In this document: piece by piece, positions 20,329 to 30,082 of the stretch
Position numbering within the stretch: position 1 is the stretch's first letter
Layout of the letters: the number at the start of each line of letters is the position of its first letter
Virus record (IMG/VR): IMGVR_UViG_3300032093_000060
Location: 1-64,000 of that record
DNA length: 64,000 nucleotides
Source: a virus
Direction: 5' to 3' (one strand)
Program-made: the position numbers and the translations under genes
The notes under the pieces: model-generated
What the model was told of the DNA's origin: nothing
What the model saw: only the letters and a program-made list of their open reading frames with translations
The model's database searches: none

Positions 20329-23300
20329 CTATTTTGGTTTACATTTATTAATATTATCTTCTTTACTCTTATTTTTCAATGCTGCTAATCTATCTTTTTT
20401 AGACATTGTAGATGCATTTTGTTTTGCTTGATTGATTAACTCAGGATTGTCTGCAAAATCTTTAATACTGCTTTTTGAAATTGTTGAATTTTCTTTTTCT
20501 TCTAGTGTGGGTTCCATAACTTCTTCTTCTACTTTTAATGCTTCTTCTGTAGTTTTAGTAAAGCTAGATTTTATCTGTGCATCAGTAAAAGTTTTCTGTC
20601 TTGGTTTACCATTTTGAATATTCTGAACTTGGTTAACAGTTACTTTACCATCTGCTTTTTTCTTAACTACTACTATTTCATTTTCAGTGATACCAAAGAT
20701 AGGATTTTTGCTAATAAGATAATCACCTACATTAATATTTTCCTCTGATGTATCAATATTTAATGCTTTCTTTCTCATGAAATATACATTCTCAATCATA
20801 TCTGTTGCCTCTATACTTGTTTCTGCAGATATTGCAAAAATTGCATCAGTATATGCTTTTTCTAATTCTGCTAAATCCTTAGCAGATTTAATAGCATCAA
20901 TTAGTTTTACAAACTCTTCTACTGAGATTGATTCAATATCAAATGTAATACCTGACTTACCAGCAAGCAATGCTTTTCTTTCTTCTTCACTAAGTTCATC
21001 CTCCTCATTTACATTAGTTTCGGTAGTTTCTAAAGCAGATAATTTTGTTTCAAGTGTTTTCTTTCTAGCCATGATCTTTTCATATTCAGGAGAATATGTT
21101 ACCATGCTACCGACAGTTATAACTCCACCATTTGGAAGTGCCGCTAACTTTTTATCTTGATCAGCAATTTGTTTTTTTAACTTTTTAATTTCAGCTTGTT
21201 TTTGAGCTTCAGTTAATACAGGTATAGATGGTGTCTCATCTATATTTTCTGGTTTTAAATTTTCTGGAAGAGCAGGAGCTTTCATAATTACACCATTCTC
21301 TGCTAAGACATTATCATCAATAGGAGTAAGTGGCATTGTTGTAGCCTTTTCTAAGTTCTTAACTCTTTTTTCTAATGCTTCAATCTCCTCAGTGTTTGGC
21401 GCAGTTGCTTTTTTAAGTGCAAGTATTTTATTATTTAGTTCTCTAATAACAGGAAGATTTAATTTCTTAGCTGCTGATTCAGCACTTAATATATTACCAT
21501 CCATATCAGTTGTTAATTCAACCGGTAGAATTGATATATTATTGGCTAATTGTCCAGTCATATTAAATATTAATGCTCTATACAAAGAGAGTTGTAATCT
21601 ATATGCAAACTTTTTACTGTAAGGATTATTCTCATCATTAAAAGATGCCCAGTTTTCAGGCTTACCTGTTTTAATATCTATGATTTTAAGATTGCCCTTT
21701 TTATCAATAGCAATTAAGTCCATAGCACCAACTAGTCCTGACTCAAGTAAAGTAGGATCATATAGGATAACATCTTGTGAAATAATATCAAACTCACCAT
21801 CTATAGCTGCATCTTGTAGCTCAGTCACTATTCCTCTATCACCAAATAGATTATCATAGGCTTGTTGACTCATTTTAGCTGGCTTCTCAGGTCTCATAAA
21901 CTTACCATTCTTATCCAAAGTAAATGCAACACGTGTCATTGCATCCACTGTATTACCAGCAATGGTAGATTCATCATGAGCAATATCTTTAACAACAGCA
22001 ACTAATGTATCTTCTGTAAATCTATTATCTAATGCTTTTTTGATTTTATTAATCTTTCTCTGACTTTTTAGTTGTTTTAACTTATTATTTTTTAACTCAC
22101 TTTCAAGAGCTTGAATAAATAAATTAACTCTTTCTGCATCAGAGGCAATAGCATCATCTTCTTTAATAGCTCTAAAGATAGAAATCAATTGACCTTGAGG
22201 TTTTCCTGTTTTAGCATCAACCCCTGGTTCTTTAATAGCAGCATATAGGTAAGCTTCTTTCTGATTGATTTTATTATCTATCTCTTCTGTAAGTTTTGTT
22301 ACCCGCATTGGTCTACCGTCTACTCCTGGAAACTCATAACCAATTGTATTTCCTTCTGCATCTAAAACTCTTGTAACTCCACCTTGTTTGTTAACTACCA
22401 TCTCTTCAAAAATTCTGAAGACTTGTTGATATTTACTTTTTGGTTTAGTATTTAATCTCAAGTAGTTTAGATATTTTCCTAACTCCTTTATATCATTTTT
22501 TATATTTCTTGATTGTTCTGCAGTTAGAGGTTTATCATTATAGTTATTTTTTCTAAGAATATTTTCTAACTCATCTCTCATCAATCGAATTCTAGTTAAA
22601 CCATATTCAGTAATTGGTTTCTTTAAAGGCAAAAATTTAATGTTTGGTAAAGCTGATTCAAGATCCATAGGTCTTTCATTGTAAGCTTTAATCATTTGTT
22701 TTTGTTCTGGTTTTTCAAGCCAGTTATTCCTTAAAAGATTATATTGTTCAGGATTTACTCTTTCTAAATCTTTTGGTTTACCTAAACCTTGTGGAGCAGG
22801 TGAAGTTAAATACTCATCAAAAGCTATTTGTAACTCTGCTCTAAGATCATCAGGAAGTTCATTCCATGGTGCATTAAGATCTACCTCATCTGAAGTTGTT
22901 TTTTTAGATGGTGCTTGTGGTCTTGGTGGAGTATCTTCTGTAGATTCAGTAATTTGATCTTTTAATTTTTTTACAAGAGCATCATACCTTCTATTGGTTG
23001 TCTCAATTTGTTTTTGATAATCTTTCCAGGCATCAGTTGTTTCAATTGGTCTAACTGTTTCAGATTCTTCAACAGGCTCAATGGTATTTAATTCAGCAAT
23101 TTTATCATTGAATATTTGATTAAGACCAAATTTCATTTCAACTGCTCTAAGTCTTTCTTCATCAGAGTAGTCTTCTTTACTTAATGTCTTAAGAAATTTT
23201 TTAGCTTCTTTAGTGTTATCAGCAATAGCTTTATCTTTTATCTCAGCCCAATTTTCAGGAATAAGATTCTGTTCAGCTAAAGCTTCATATAGTTCATTTA

Positions 23301-26300
23301 ATTCTTCAGGTGTTTTAGCAAGTTCAACTTGTTTTTGCAATCCTATTAAATCATCTATCTCAGCTTTTATTTCCTCTGCTGTTTTACCTTCAGTAGTAGA
23401 AGGTTCCATTTCCTCCCATTCTTCTACTGTTTGCCCAGTAGTTGCTACTAAATTTTCTTCAAACTGAGATTTTAATTTTTCTAGTTGTTTATCTCTTCTC
23501 TCAATCAGTTGAGCAATTCTGATTTGAAGTTCAGCATTTTTTGCTTCTTCTCTCATCATGCCCTCAAACTCTTTTAGGTCTTGGTATTTATCAAGAACTG
23601 CCATATACCGGTCATAAGCTAAACTTCCTTCTGGTATAACTAATTGTCTTTTTTCATCATAGAATTCTGCAGGAGGGACACCCTCATCTCTAAACCTAAT
23701 AAAATCACTTGATGACATGAAGATACCTTGGTTAGCTAAATAATTTAGTAAACCATTGTCTTCTATATTTGATAACTCTTCTTTAACTATATCTCTATAG
23801 TAATCTCCTCTTTTAAGCCAGAGGTCTGTCATCCATTTTTCATTTCTATAATAAACATCTAGAAAGCCTTGAGGGTCATTCATTACATTTATTACATCCA
23901 CCATTGCTCTTGACTCATCATTGAGTTTATAAAAGTCAAGTACAAGTTCAAAAGAGTCTTCTACTTGATTGTTAAAGAGTGGATCATTAGATTTTGAGGC
24001 AAAAGTTTTTAATAAATTTTTATATTCAGATTCTAAATTATTTAATATTCTTGCTTCTATCTGCTCATTTTTTGGACCGAATCTATCTTCTATAAATTCA
24101 TTTACTTCTTCTTCAGTTACAGTTTCACCTTCAGCTTTTTGTGACTGAAGCATTGCTTTAATTTGCGGGTAAGATCTATCCCTACTATAGTAGTCACTAA
24201 ATTCTTGATATGCAATATAATATTTTTCAAAAGCTGCAGCTTGATTTAATTTTTCCTTTGCCATTTTTTTAGACTCAGGATCACCCACGGCTAATAAATT
24301 GTTAGCTTCATTTTTTAATAAGCCAACTTCATTATACATTTCTTCCGGTCTAAGTATAACATCAGACTCTCTTTTAGTCATATTTTTTAATGGTCTTTGC
24401 TCATAATGTTTATCCATTACACCAACCATTCTTTCTCTTACATCATCAAATACTTCATTATAGAATACTGCAGATTTAACTCCCCAGTTCCAAGCATGAT
24501 GCATAATGTAAGCTTCTTCATAATCATCATCATCTTTATTATACTTAGTTAGATCAATTGGATTAGGATATACTTTATCATAGAATTGTAGTTTTTCACT
24601 TATGCCTTTAGCTTTTTTAACAACAGTATCAATTCTACCCTTATATTTTGATACATCTTCATCAGCAATTTGAGGAAAAGCTTCTTTAAATTCAGCATTA
24701 GTCATATCTTTATAACTATCAACTGCATCCAAATAAAGATCTAAGACACCATAGTCATGTAACATCATCATGTGTTGTGACAATGCTTCTGTCTCAGCAT
24801 CCATTGTTTCTTTTTTATTACCACTTTGTTGTACCTTACTTAATATGTCTTGCACACCTCCATTAAATAAACGGCTATTAACCAGTTCTTCAACTCCAAA
24901 GGCATTCATATTATCTACAAGTTCCTTTACTATTTTATTTTTTCCTAACTTATATTCTTCATATCCTTTTGGATCAAATATCTGATTTGCTTTTTCATAT
25001 AGAAATGACATAGTTTTATTAAGTCCACCAGCTACACTACCCATTGCAAAACCAGACAAGAATACTGATGCTCCCTCTTTAGAGAACTGATTTGCTAAAC
25101 CTTCTCCATAGTAACTAGTTGGAGTACTTCCCTCACCAAATAATTTCCCAAAGAAAGATGCCTTTGAAATTAAATTTTTTCTAACCGGTGTTGTATAAAA
25201 TGTATCTTTATAATACTTTTCATTAGCAAATGAAATAGTTTCTTGTACTGATTCTTGTAAACCTTCAGCAAAATTAGCTTTTAAATATCCAACAGTTCCC
25301 CATACAGATTTATGAAAGGGATCTGTTTTCCATTTGTTCCACCAAGATTTAAAACCTTTTTCTGCAAATTTCCATTCATTCTTAGCAACATCAAATACAA
25401 CATCACCAAGCTCACCAAACCTTCCTCCACCAATTGTTTTCCAGTCTACAAGTCTTTGCTTTAAAAATCCTTGTGAACCAACTCTTGGATTTAATATATT
25501 ATCAAAAGAAATTTTATTTGTAAAATAAATCAATCCAGCATTTACTGCTGATGTTTCAAAACCACCCTGTTTTGCTTGAGCAATAATATCTTTTAACTCA
25601 TCATCATTTGGATTTCTTCCGTTTTTAATTTGATGTTCTGAATATAAATCATCAAATATTTTATTATAAACAAACCCTGCTTCAAGTCGTGCTTCTGATA
25701 ATGCTAGATTCATATTTCTAAAATCTCTATATGCTGCCCCAGCTGTATTAACTAATTGTCTTCCTGATTGCATATAACCAGTAAAGTCATCTGTTGCATT
25801 CATTAAAGAGTAATAGTTATCTGTTAAGTTACTTAAGGGATTAAGAACTTTACCAACAGGAGATGTAATAGTTTTTTGAAATTTACTTATACCATTTGTA
25901 GCTTCCCATTCTTTTCTAACTGCATTTATGTCTTTTAAATCTTTTAGTTTTTGAGCATAAGTTCCAATTCCATCAAATGCTTTTCCTGCTTGATATTCTT
26001 TGAACAATAAATTTGCAGCTTTTGTTGTAACAGCTTTAGCACCAGTTAGAGCATTTATTCCAGCACCAACCCAGTTTTCCAAAAGAGCTGTTGCCATTAT
26101 ACCAAATGTATAACTGGCATTTATAACAAGGTTGTTAAAGAAAGAACCAAGATTATCTTTAGAGGAATAGTTCTTTGCATTTATTCTAGCATAATCCCTT
26201 GCTAGTGCAGCATCCTCCCCAAAAAAATCACCCTCATTAAATATTTTACTCATACTAGCATAGGAACTTTTAAATCCATTCCATGCCATTGGTAAAACTG

Positions 26301-26742
26301 CTTGAGTTATTGTTCTATATGTGTCACCTAAAAAATTTGTATTTCTGTTAAGCATAGTTTCATTATCCCTTAATGGGTGAAACTCTCTTTTTCCATACTC
26401 TTGAAGATCAGCATATCTATCATAAAATGTTCCATTTGGGCCCGCATCATATGAATATACTTTTGACCACTCATTATTATCTTGAAACCCTTGATTAAAA
26501 CTTCTTAAGTACTCTCTCTTAGCAGCTACATCATCTTGATGGTTATAACTACCTGGATTTGGAGGTGGTACTTGAGAAGGTAATAATCCAGGGGATTTAC
26601 CAGTTACTCTTTTCTGAACTTGTATTGGATCAGGTAATGGATCTGTAATATTAAGACTTGAGACAATAGGTTTTACATCAGGCTTTTGATAAAGACTATT
26701 TACACTATTTTCAAAACTGTTTTCAAAACTATTTTCCCCCAT
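20329..26742 (-). CDS. Giant virion cargo protein with PD-(D/E)XK (RecB-like) nuclease domain (2,137 aa)
   Basis: The first 14 bases overlap the end of the preceding 1,097-aa gene and the stop lies two bases before the RNA polymerase gene, so the three are translationally close. The N-terminus is proline-rich with an ENSFENSFENS repeat. Hydrophobic stretches near ~206-235 and ~557-580 (VFLSGFAMGSVAGGL) could interact with membrane. Long charged helices, probably coiled coil, fill ~700-1250. A PD-(D/E)XK nuclease signature lies at ~1600-1720: an upstream helix with HDESTIAGNTVDAMTRVAF, then GLVGAMDLIAIDKKG, KIIDIKTGK (the D-x-K core) and a QLSLYR helix, as in RecB-like nucleases. The C-terminus (~2035-2090) has a small beta-rich KOW/SH3-like piece. 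crAss-like genomes often encode PD-(D/E)XK nucleases, but here the domain sits inside a presumed injected protein. The target could be host DNA, phage DNA ends or none (inference). Confidence 0.72.
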   Translation of the reverse strand: MGENSFENSFENSVNSLYQKPDVKPIVSSLNITDPLPDPIQVQKRVTGKSPGLLPSQVPPPNPGSYNHQDDVAAKREYLRSFNQGFQDNNEWSKVYSYDAGPNGTFYDRYADLQEYGKREFHPLRDNETMLNRNTNFLGDTYRTITQAVLPMAWNGFKSSYASMSKIFNEGDFFGEDAALARDYARINAKNYSSKDNLGSFFNNLVINASYTFGIMATALLENWVGAGINALTGAKAVTTKAANLLFKEYQAGKAFDGIGTYAQKLKDLKDINAVRKEWEATNGISKFQKTITSPVGKVLNPLSNLTDNYYSLMNATDDFTGYMQSGRQLVNTAGAAYRDFRNMNLALSEARLEAGFVYNKIFDDLYSEHQIKNGRNPNDDELKDIIAQAKQGGFETSAVNAGLIYFTNKISFDNILNPRVGSQGFLKQRLVDWKTIGGGRFGELGDVVFDVAKNEWKFAEKGFKSWWNKWKTDPFHKSVWGTVGYLKANFAEGLQESVQETISFANEKYYKDTFYTTPVRKNLISKASFFGKLFGEGSTPTSYYGEGLANQFSKEGASVFLSGFAMGSVAGGLNKTMSFLYEKANQIFDPKGYEEYKLGKNKIVKELVDNMNAFGVEELVNSRLFNGGVQDILSKVQQSGNKKETMDAETEALSQHMMMLHDYGVLDLYLDAVDSYKDMTNAEFKEAFPQIADEDVSKYKGRIDTVVKKAKGISEKLQFYDKVYPNPIDLTKYNKDDDDYEEAYIMHHAWNWGVKSAVFYNEVFDDVRERMVGVMDKHYEQRPLKNMTKRESDVILRPEEMYNEVGLLKNEANNLLAVGDPESKKMAKEKLNQAAAFEKYYIAYQEFSDYYSRDRSYPQIKAMLQSQKAEGETVTEEEVNEFIEDRFGPKNEQIEARILNNLESEYKNLLKTFASKSNDPLFNNQVEDSFELVLDFYKLNDESRAMVDVINVMNDPQGFLDVYYRNEKWMTDLWLKRGDYYRDIVKEELSNIEDNGLLNYLANQGIFMSSSDFIRFRDEGVPPAEFYDEKRQLVIPEGSLAYDRYMAVLDKYQDLKEFEGMMREEAKNAELQIRIAQLIERRDKQLEKLKSQFEENLVATTGQTVEEWEEMEPSTTEGKTAEEIKAEIDDLIGLQKQVELAKTPEELNELYEALAEQNLIPENWAEIKDKAIADNTKEAKKFLKTLSKEDYSDEERLRAVEMKFGLNQIFNDKIAELNTIEPVEESETVRPIETTDAWKDYQKQIETTNRRYDALVKKLKDQITESTEDTPPRPQAPSKKTTSDEVDLNAPWNELPDDLRAELQIAFDEYLTSPAPQGLGKPKDLERVNPEQYNLLRNNWLEKPEQKQMIKAYNERPMDLESALPNIKFLPLKKPITEYGLTRIRLMRDELENILRKNNYNDKPLTAEQSRNIKNDIKELGKYLNYLRLNTKPKSKYQQVFRIFEEMVVNKQGGVTRVLDAEGNTIGYEFPGVDGRPMRVTKLTEEIDNKINQKEAYLYAAIKEPGVDAKTGKPQGQLISIFRAIKEDDAIASDAERVNLFIQALESELKNNKLKQLKSQRKINKIKKALDNRFTEDTLVAVVKDIAHDESTIAGNTVDAMTRVAFTLDKNGKFMRPEKPAKMSQQAYDNLFGDRGIVTELQDAAIDGEFDIISQDVILYDPTLLESGLVGAMDLIAIDKKGNLKIIDIKTGKPENWASFNDENNPYSKKFAYRLQLSLYRALIFNMTGQLANNISILPVELTTDMDGNILSAESAAKKLNLPVIRELNNKILALKKATAPNTEEIEALEKRVKNLEKATTMPLTPIDDNVLAENGVIMKAPALPENLKPENIDETPSIPVLTEAQKQAEIKKLKKQIADQDKKLAALPNGGVITVGSMVTYSPEYEKIMARKKTLETKLSALETTETNVNEEDELSEEERKALLAGKSGITFDIESISVEEFVKLIDAIKSAKDLAELEKAYTDAIFAISAETSIEATDMIENVYFMRKKALNIDTSEENINVGDYLISKNPIFGITENEIVVVKKKADGKVTVNQVQNIQNGKPRQKTFTDAQIKSSFTKTTEEALKVEEEVMEPTLEEKENSTISKSSIKDFADNPELINQAKQNASTMSKKDRLAALKNKSKEDNINKCKPK

Positions 26743-29700
26743 ATTGTCTTCTTGTTTGATTTACAGAAATTTGATTTTGCATAGCAAAATTATTAAAATA
26801 AGCATCTCTATGTGCTCTAAGATTAACTCCCATGTTTGATAAATTGTCTATATCTTTATCAAAGACAACCTTTCCTTTATTAGGATCATATGAAGCAAAA
26901 ACTGATTCTACAACAATATTTCCTCCATTACCCATTTTATAATTAACTGAATAACCAGGAAGTCTAGGATCAGTATAAGTTACACCTTCACCACCAGCTC
27001 TTTCAATGTTTATCATTTCACGTGACTTGAAAGAGTTTTTAAACATTGTAAGATTTGATAAATTATTTGCATCTGTAATAATTGTAATACCATTTTTAAG
27101 TACATCATTATATACATCTTTATTCATTAATCCTACTCCTTTTTCATCTTGTTTAAATTTCTTTAAATATTCTTCTGGTAGTCTAAATTGAATTGCAGCT
27201 TTACCCATATCTTGTCCAGCTATAGGAGATGTAACAACTTGAAATGATTTTAATACGTCATTTTTCTTATTCGTTCTTTGTTTTAAATCTGCCCATATTC
27301 CATTCCATATTTCATTATTTTCTTTAGGATCTTCAATACCTTTATCTTTACCCATTGGAAGAAAAGATTTATTTACACCCTCAAAAGAAATATAAGTACT
27401 ACCGTCATCTCTTCCAGTATCTAAGTTTCTAAGGGTTTTTGCAACTTCTAAGTAATGCTGATATGTAGGTGAAAAAACTCCTGGTTGAATAGTAATTCCA
27501 GCACCATTAGCAGTATATAAACCTGTCCCTTGTTTTTCAAATCCAAGAAACTGACCAACAGCACTATTTTTAAATTGGCCATATAAACCAATTGATGATT
27601 CACCAACTGGATTATTTAATACAGCTAGTGGACTTTTTAGTCTACTATCCTCTACCATACTTTCATAGTCATCTTGCATTGCTTGATATTCTTCTGCAAC
27701 ATTTCTGTGATGTCCTGTCCAAGAATATGAAGCTCTATCAAGTTCAACATCATCACTATCTCCAAACAAACTATTATAACCCAATTCTAAAAGTCCAGTC
27801 CCTACATATGATCCAGCAGCTATAAGACCACCTGCTGCAGCACCAACGGGAATAGTTATTTCAGCAAATGGACCTCCAAGTACTCCAGTAGCAGCACCAG
27901 CTGTACCACCACCAAGAATTGCATTTACAAGACCACCCCATGACATACCATCCTGTGTACTCACTTCATCCGGATGTTCCATGGCTACTTTTGCTTTGAA
28001 TTCTTCTTTTGAACGAGGATTATAATCTTCATCAAAAAGATACTCTGCATACTGAAAACCATCTGCTTTCATATTAGCAATTACTTCTTTAGCATGATTT
28101 TTTTTATCTTGCTTATATGCTTTTAAGTAACCACTATAGTCATTCAAATCATGACCTAAAGAAATCATTTTTGCTACTGTTCCACTGTTTCTAATGTTAG
28201 GATTATCTTTTTTCTTAGCAATTATGTTATTCATTCTTTGAGTAAGAGAAATAATTTGCTCTGGTTTTAAAGAACTAAAGTCTCCTTTTTTAAGTTGAGC
28301 TTGAATCTTTTTTCTTTCATCACCCTGTATTTTAGTATTTGCATCTTTAAGAGTTTTAGCAATGGTTGGATCCTGAACTAATATCTTTGAAAAAGCACCT
28401 TTACCTATACCTAACATTTCTTCAACAGGTTTAGCTTTCCCCTTTATACTGTTATCTCCAAATATATAATTCATATCTTCTTTACTTAGAACTCCTTCTT
28501 TTTCAAATTCATCTAGTAAAGCTGTGATTGTTGTTGAAGCCGCAGCTGCATCTTTTTCAAACATCTTATTGACCGCACCTGCTAATTTTTTAGGATCTGT
28601 TTGACCAGTTACTGCCATCATATCGGCTACTGCTTGAACATCAGCAAGTTCTTCTTTTATTACTATTTCACCATTATCTTTTTTTGTATACAGTCCAGAA
28701 TCTAATTTAGCTTTAGTTCCGATTTTGTCTAGTTCAAGAAGGTATTTATAATAAGCTACATCTTTTTGAGCATTTGCTCTTTGCGCTATTAAAGAAGAAT
28801 CATATTGGAATTTTTGTCTTTGTACGGCAAATGGATTTGCATCATATGTTTTTTCATAGTTCATAAATGCAAAATCATTAGCTGCATTATCAAGATCTTC
28901 TTGTAGTAATGAACCAGCTTTTACTGCATCAACTCTACCTCTTAACTCTGTTAAGTCAGCTTTTGATAAATCACTACCCCCTTGACTATTTAGAGTTTTG
29001 TTCATATCACCATCTAACAGTTTCATGTCTTCTTCAGCTTTTTGTAGCAAAGTTCCAATTTGCTCATTAGCTTGTTTATATTTTTCTAATGAAGATGCAG
29101 TAGTTTCTATATCTGTACCATCTTCAATAGACTTCTCCATCTTCTCAATCATTTTATCATTTACATTTTTTTGATTAAGAAGGTAATCTCTATTCTGAAC
29201 AGTTTGATTTTTTAGTATTTTAAGATTTTCATTAATATAATCTCTCTCAGCAGCCATTGCATTTCCACCATATTTTGGTAAATCCTTGTCAGAGGCAATG
29301 GTATCTTTTCTTTTTATATATGCCAATGTTGAATAAAACTCTTTTACACGCGGATCATTCCCTAACTCAGCATAGAACACAGATTTTAATGGGGCTATTA
29401 TTTGTTCTCCATTTTGTTCAGTAACAAGCCAATCTCCTTGAGGAGTTGTGGTCTTTACTTTATACTTCATTTTTTCAGCCATCTCTCTGGCCATCTTTTC
29501 TACATTAACATATGGGGTATATTTTACATCACCGAATGAAGTAAGTTGCTCATATGGAGTATTTTTAAATTCTTCAATTCTATAATCTATGGCTCTTATT
29601 CCATCTCCCCAATACCCATTATATATATCTTCATCAGTAGAATATCTCTTGCCTTCTCCGAGTGACCTTTCAAAAGTTGCATTTTTTGTAAAGGCCATAT

Positions 29701-30022
29701 CTTTCATAAGACTACTATCTTCATAGAAAGGTCTGAATAACTGAGTAGCTTGTTGAACATTCTGGTCTAATGATAAATCTAATCCAGTAATTCTTTTCAG
29801 ATCAAAGTCCATTCTTTTAAAAGTATTATCTCTCTTCTTAATACTTTCACTATGTGTTAAAGGAGCATTTAAAAGTTGTCCATACATACTGTTAAGTCTG
29901 CTCCAGTTTTGATCATACTGAGTTTGCTTTAGCTGTAATACATTAGCTAAAAGATTTAAGTCTGGTTGAGATGCTTGGTAATCAGGTATATAATCTGTAA
30001 CTCCCTGTGGATATTGTGCCAT
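26729..30022 (-). CDS. Large virion cargo protein with glycine-rich membrane segments (1,097 aa)
   Basis: No enzyme motif is visible. The first ~690 residues are mostly charged helices, beginning MAQYPQGVTDYIPDYQ, a start type I associate with cargo proteins of this phage group. At ~696-753 a long glycine- and alanine-rich hydrophobic stretch (ILGGGTAGAATGVLGG, then VGAAAGGLIAAGSYVGTGL) looks like paired amphipathic or transmembrane helices with glycine zippers, of the kind used by proteins that insert into a membrane during ejection. The rest (~760-1097) is mixed and ends in RRQYGGK, another copy of the x-GG motif common in this window. The gene is preceded by a 60-base gap with an ordered palindromic element, so it may begin a transcript. 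A role as ejection-channel or cargo protein is inferred from context. Confidence 0.65.
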   Translation of the reverse strand: MAQYPQGVTDYIPDYQASQPDLNLLANVLQLKQTQYDQNWSRLNSMYGQLLNAPLTHSESIKKRDNTFKRMDFDLKRITGLDLSLDQNVQQATQLFRPFYEDSSLMKDMAFTKNATFERSLGEGKRYSTDEDIYNGYWGDGIRAIDYRIEEFKNTPYEQLTSFGDVKYTPYVNVEKMAREMAEKMKYKVKTTTPQGDWLVTEQNGEQIIAPLKSVFYAELGNDPRVKEFYSTLAYIKRKDTIASDKDLPKYGGNAMAAERDYINENLKILKNQTVQNRDYLLNQKNVNDKMIEKMEKSIEDGTDIETTASSLEKYKQANEQIGTLLQKAEEDMKLLDGDMNKTLNSQGGSDLSKADLTELRGRVDAVKAGSLLQEDLDNAANDFAFMNYEKTYDANPFAVQRQKFQYDSSLIAQRANAQKDVAYYKYLLELDKIGTKAKLDSGLYTKKDNGEIVIKEELADVQAVADMMAVTGQTDPKKLAGAVNKMFEKDAAAASTTITALLDEFEKEGVLSKEDMNYIFGDNSIKGKAKPVEEMLGIGKGAFSKILVQDPTIAKTLKDANTKIQGDERKKIQAQLKKGDFSSLKPEQIISLTQRMNNIIAKKKDNPNIRNSGTVAKMISLGHDLNDYSGYLKAYKQDKKNHAKEVIANMKADGFQYAEYLFDEDYNPRSKEEFKAKVAMEHPDEVSTQDGMSWGGLVNAILGGGTAGAATGVLGGPFAEITIPVGAAAGGLIAAGSYVGTGLLELGYNSLFGDSDDVELDRASYSWTGHHRNVAEEYQAMQDDYESMVEDSRLKSPLAVLNNPVGESSIGLYGQFKNSAVGQFLGFEKQGTGLYTANGAGITIQPGVFSPTYQHYLEVAKTLRNLDTGRDDGSTYISFEGVNKSFLPMGKDKGIEDPKENNEIWNGIWADLKQRTNKKNDVLKSFQVVTSPIAGQDMGKAAIQFRLPEEYLKKFKQDEKGVGLMNKDVYNDVLKNGITIITDANNLSNLTMFKNSFKSREMINIERAGGEGVTYTDPRLPGYSVNYKMGNGGNIVVESVFASYDPNKGKVVFDKDIDNLSNMGVNLRAHRDAYFNNFAMQNQISVNQTRRQYGGK

Positions 30023-30057
30023 AATATTTTTATATTATAAAACTATCAAAATTTTTT

Positions 30058-30081
30058 AAGTTTAATAAACTTAATAAGTTT
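30058..30081. promoter_or_regulatory. Ordered palindromic element with three AAGTTT/AAACTT half-sites
   Basis: The sequence reads AAGTTT-AAT-AAACTT-AAT-AAGTTT: three perfect six-base half-sites in alternating orientation at nine-base spacing. It lies in the 60-base gap before the 1,097-aa gene, 36 bases upstream of its ATG. A degenerate relative occurs at 36555-36581 before the 1,275-aa gene. It may be an operator or part of a promoter for the cargo transcript. The function is inferred, and AT-rich composition raises the chance of accidental palindromes. Confidence 0.4.
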
Positions 30082-30082
30082 A

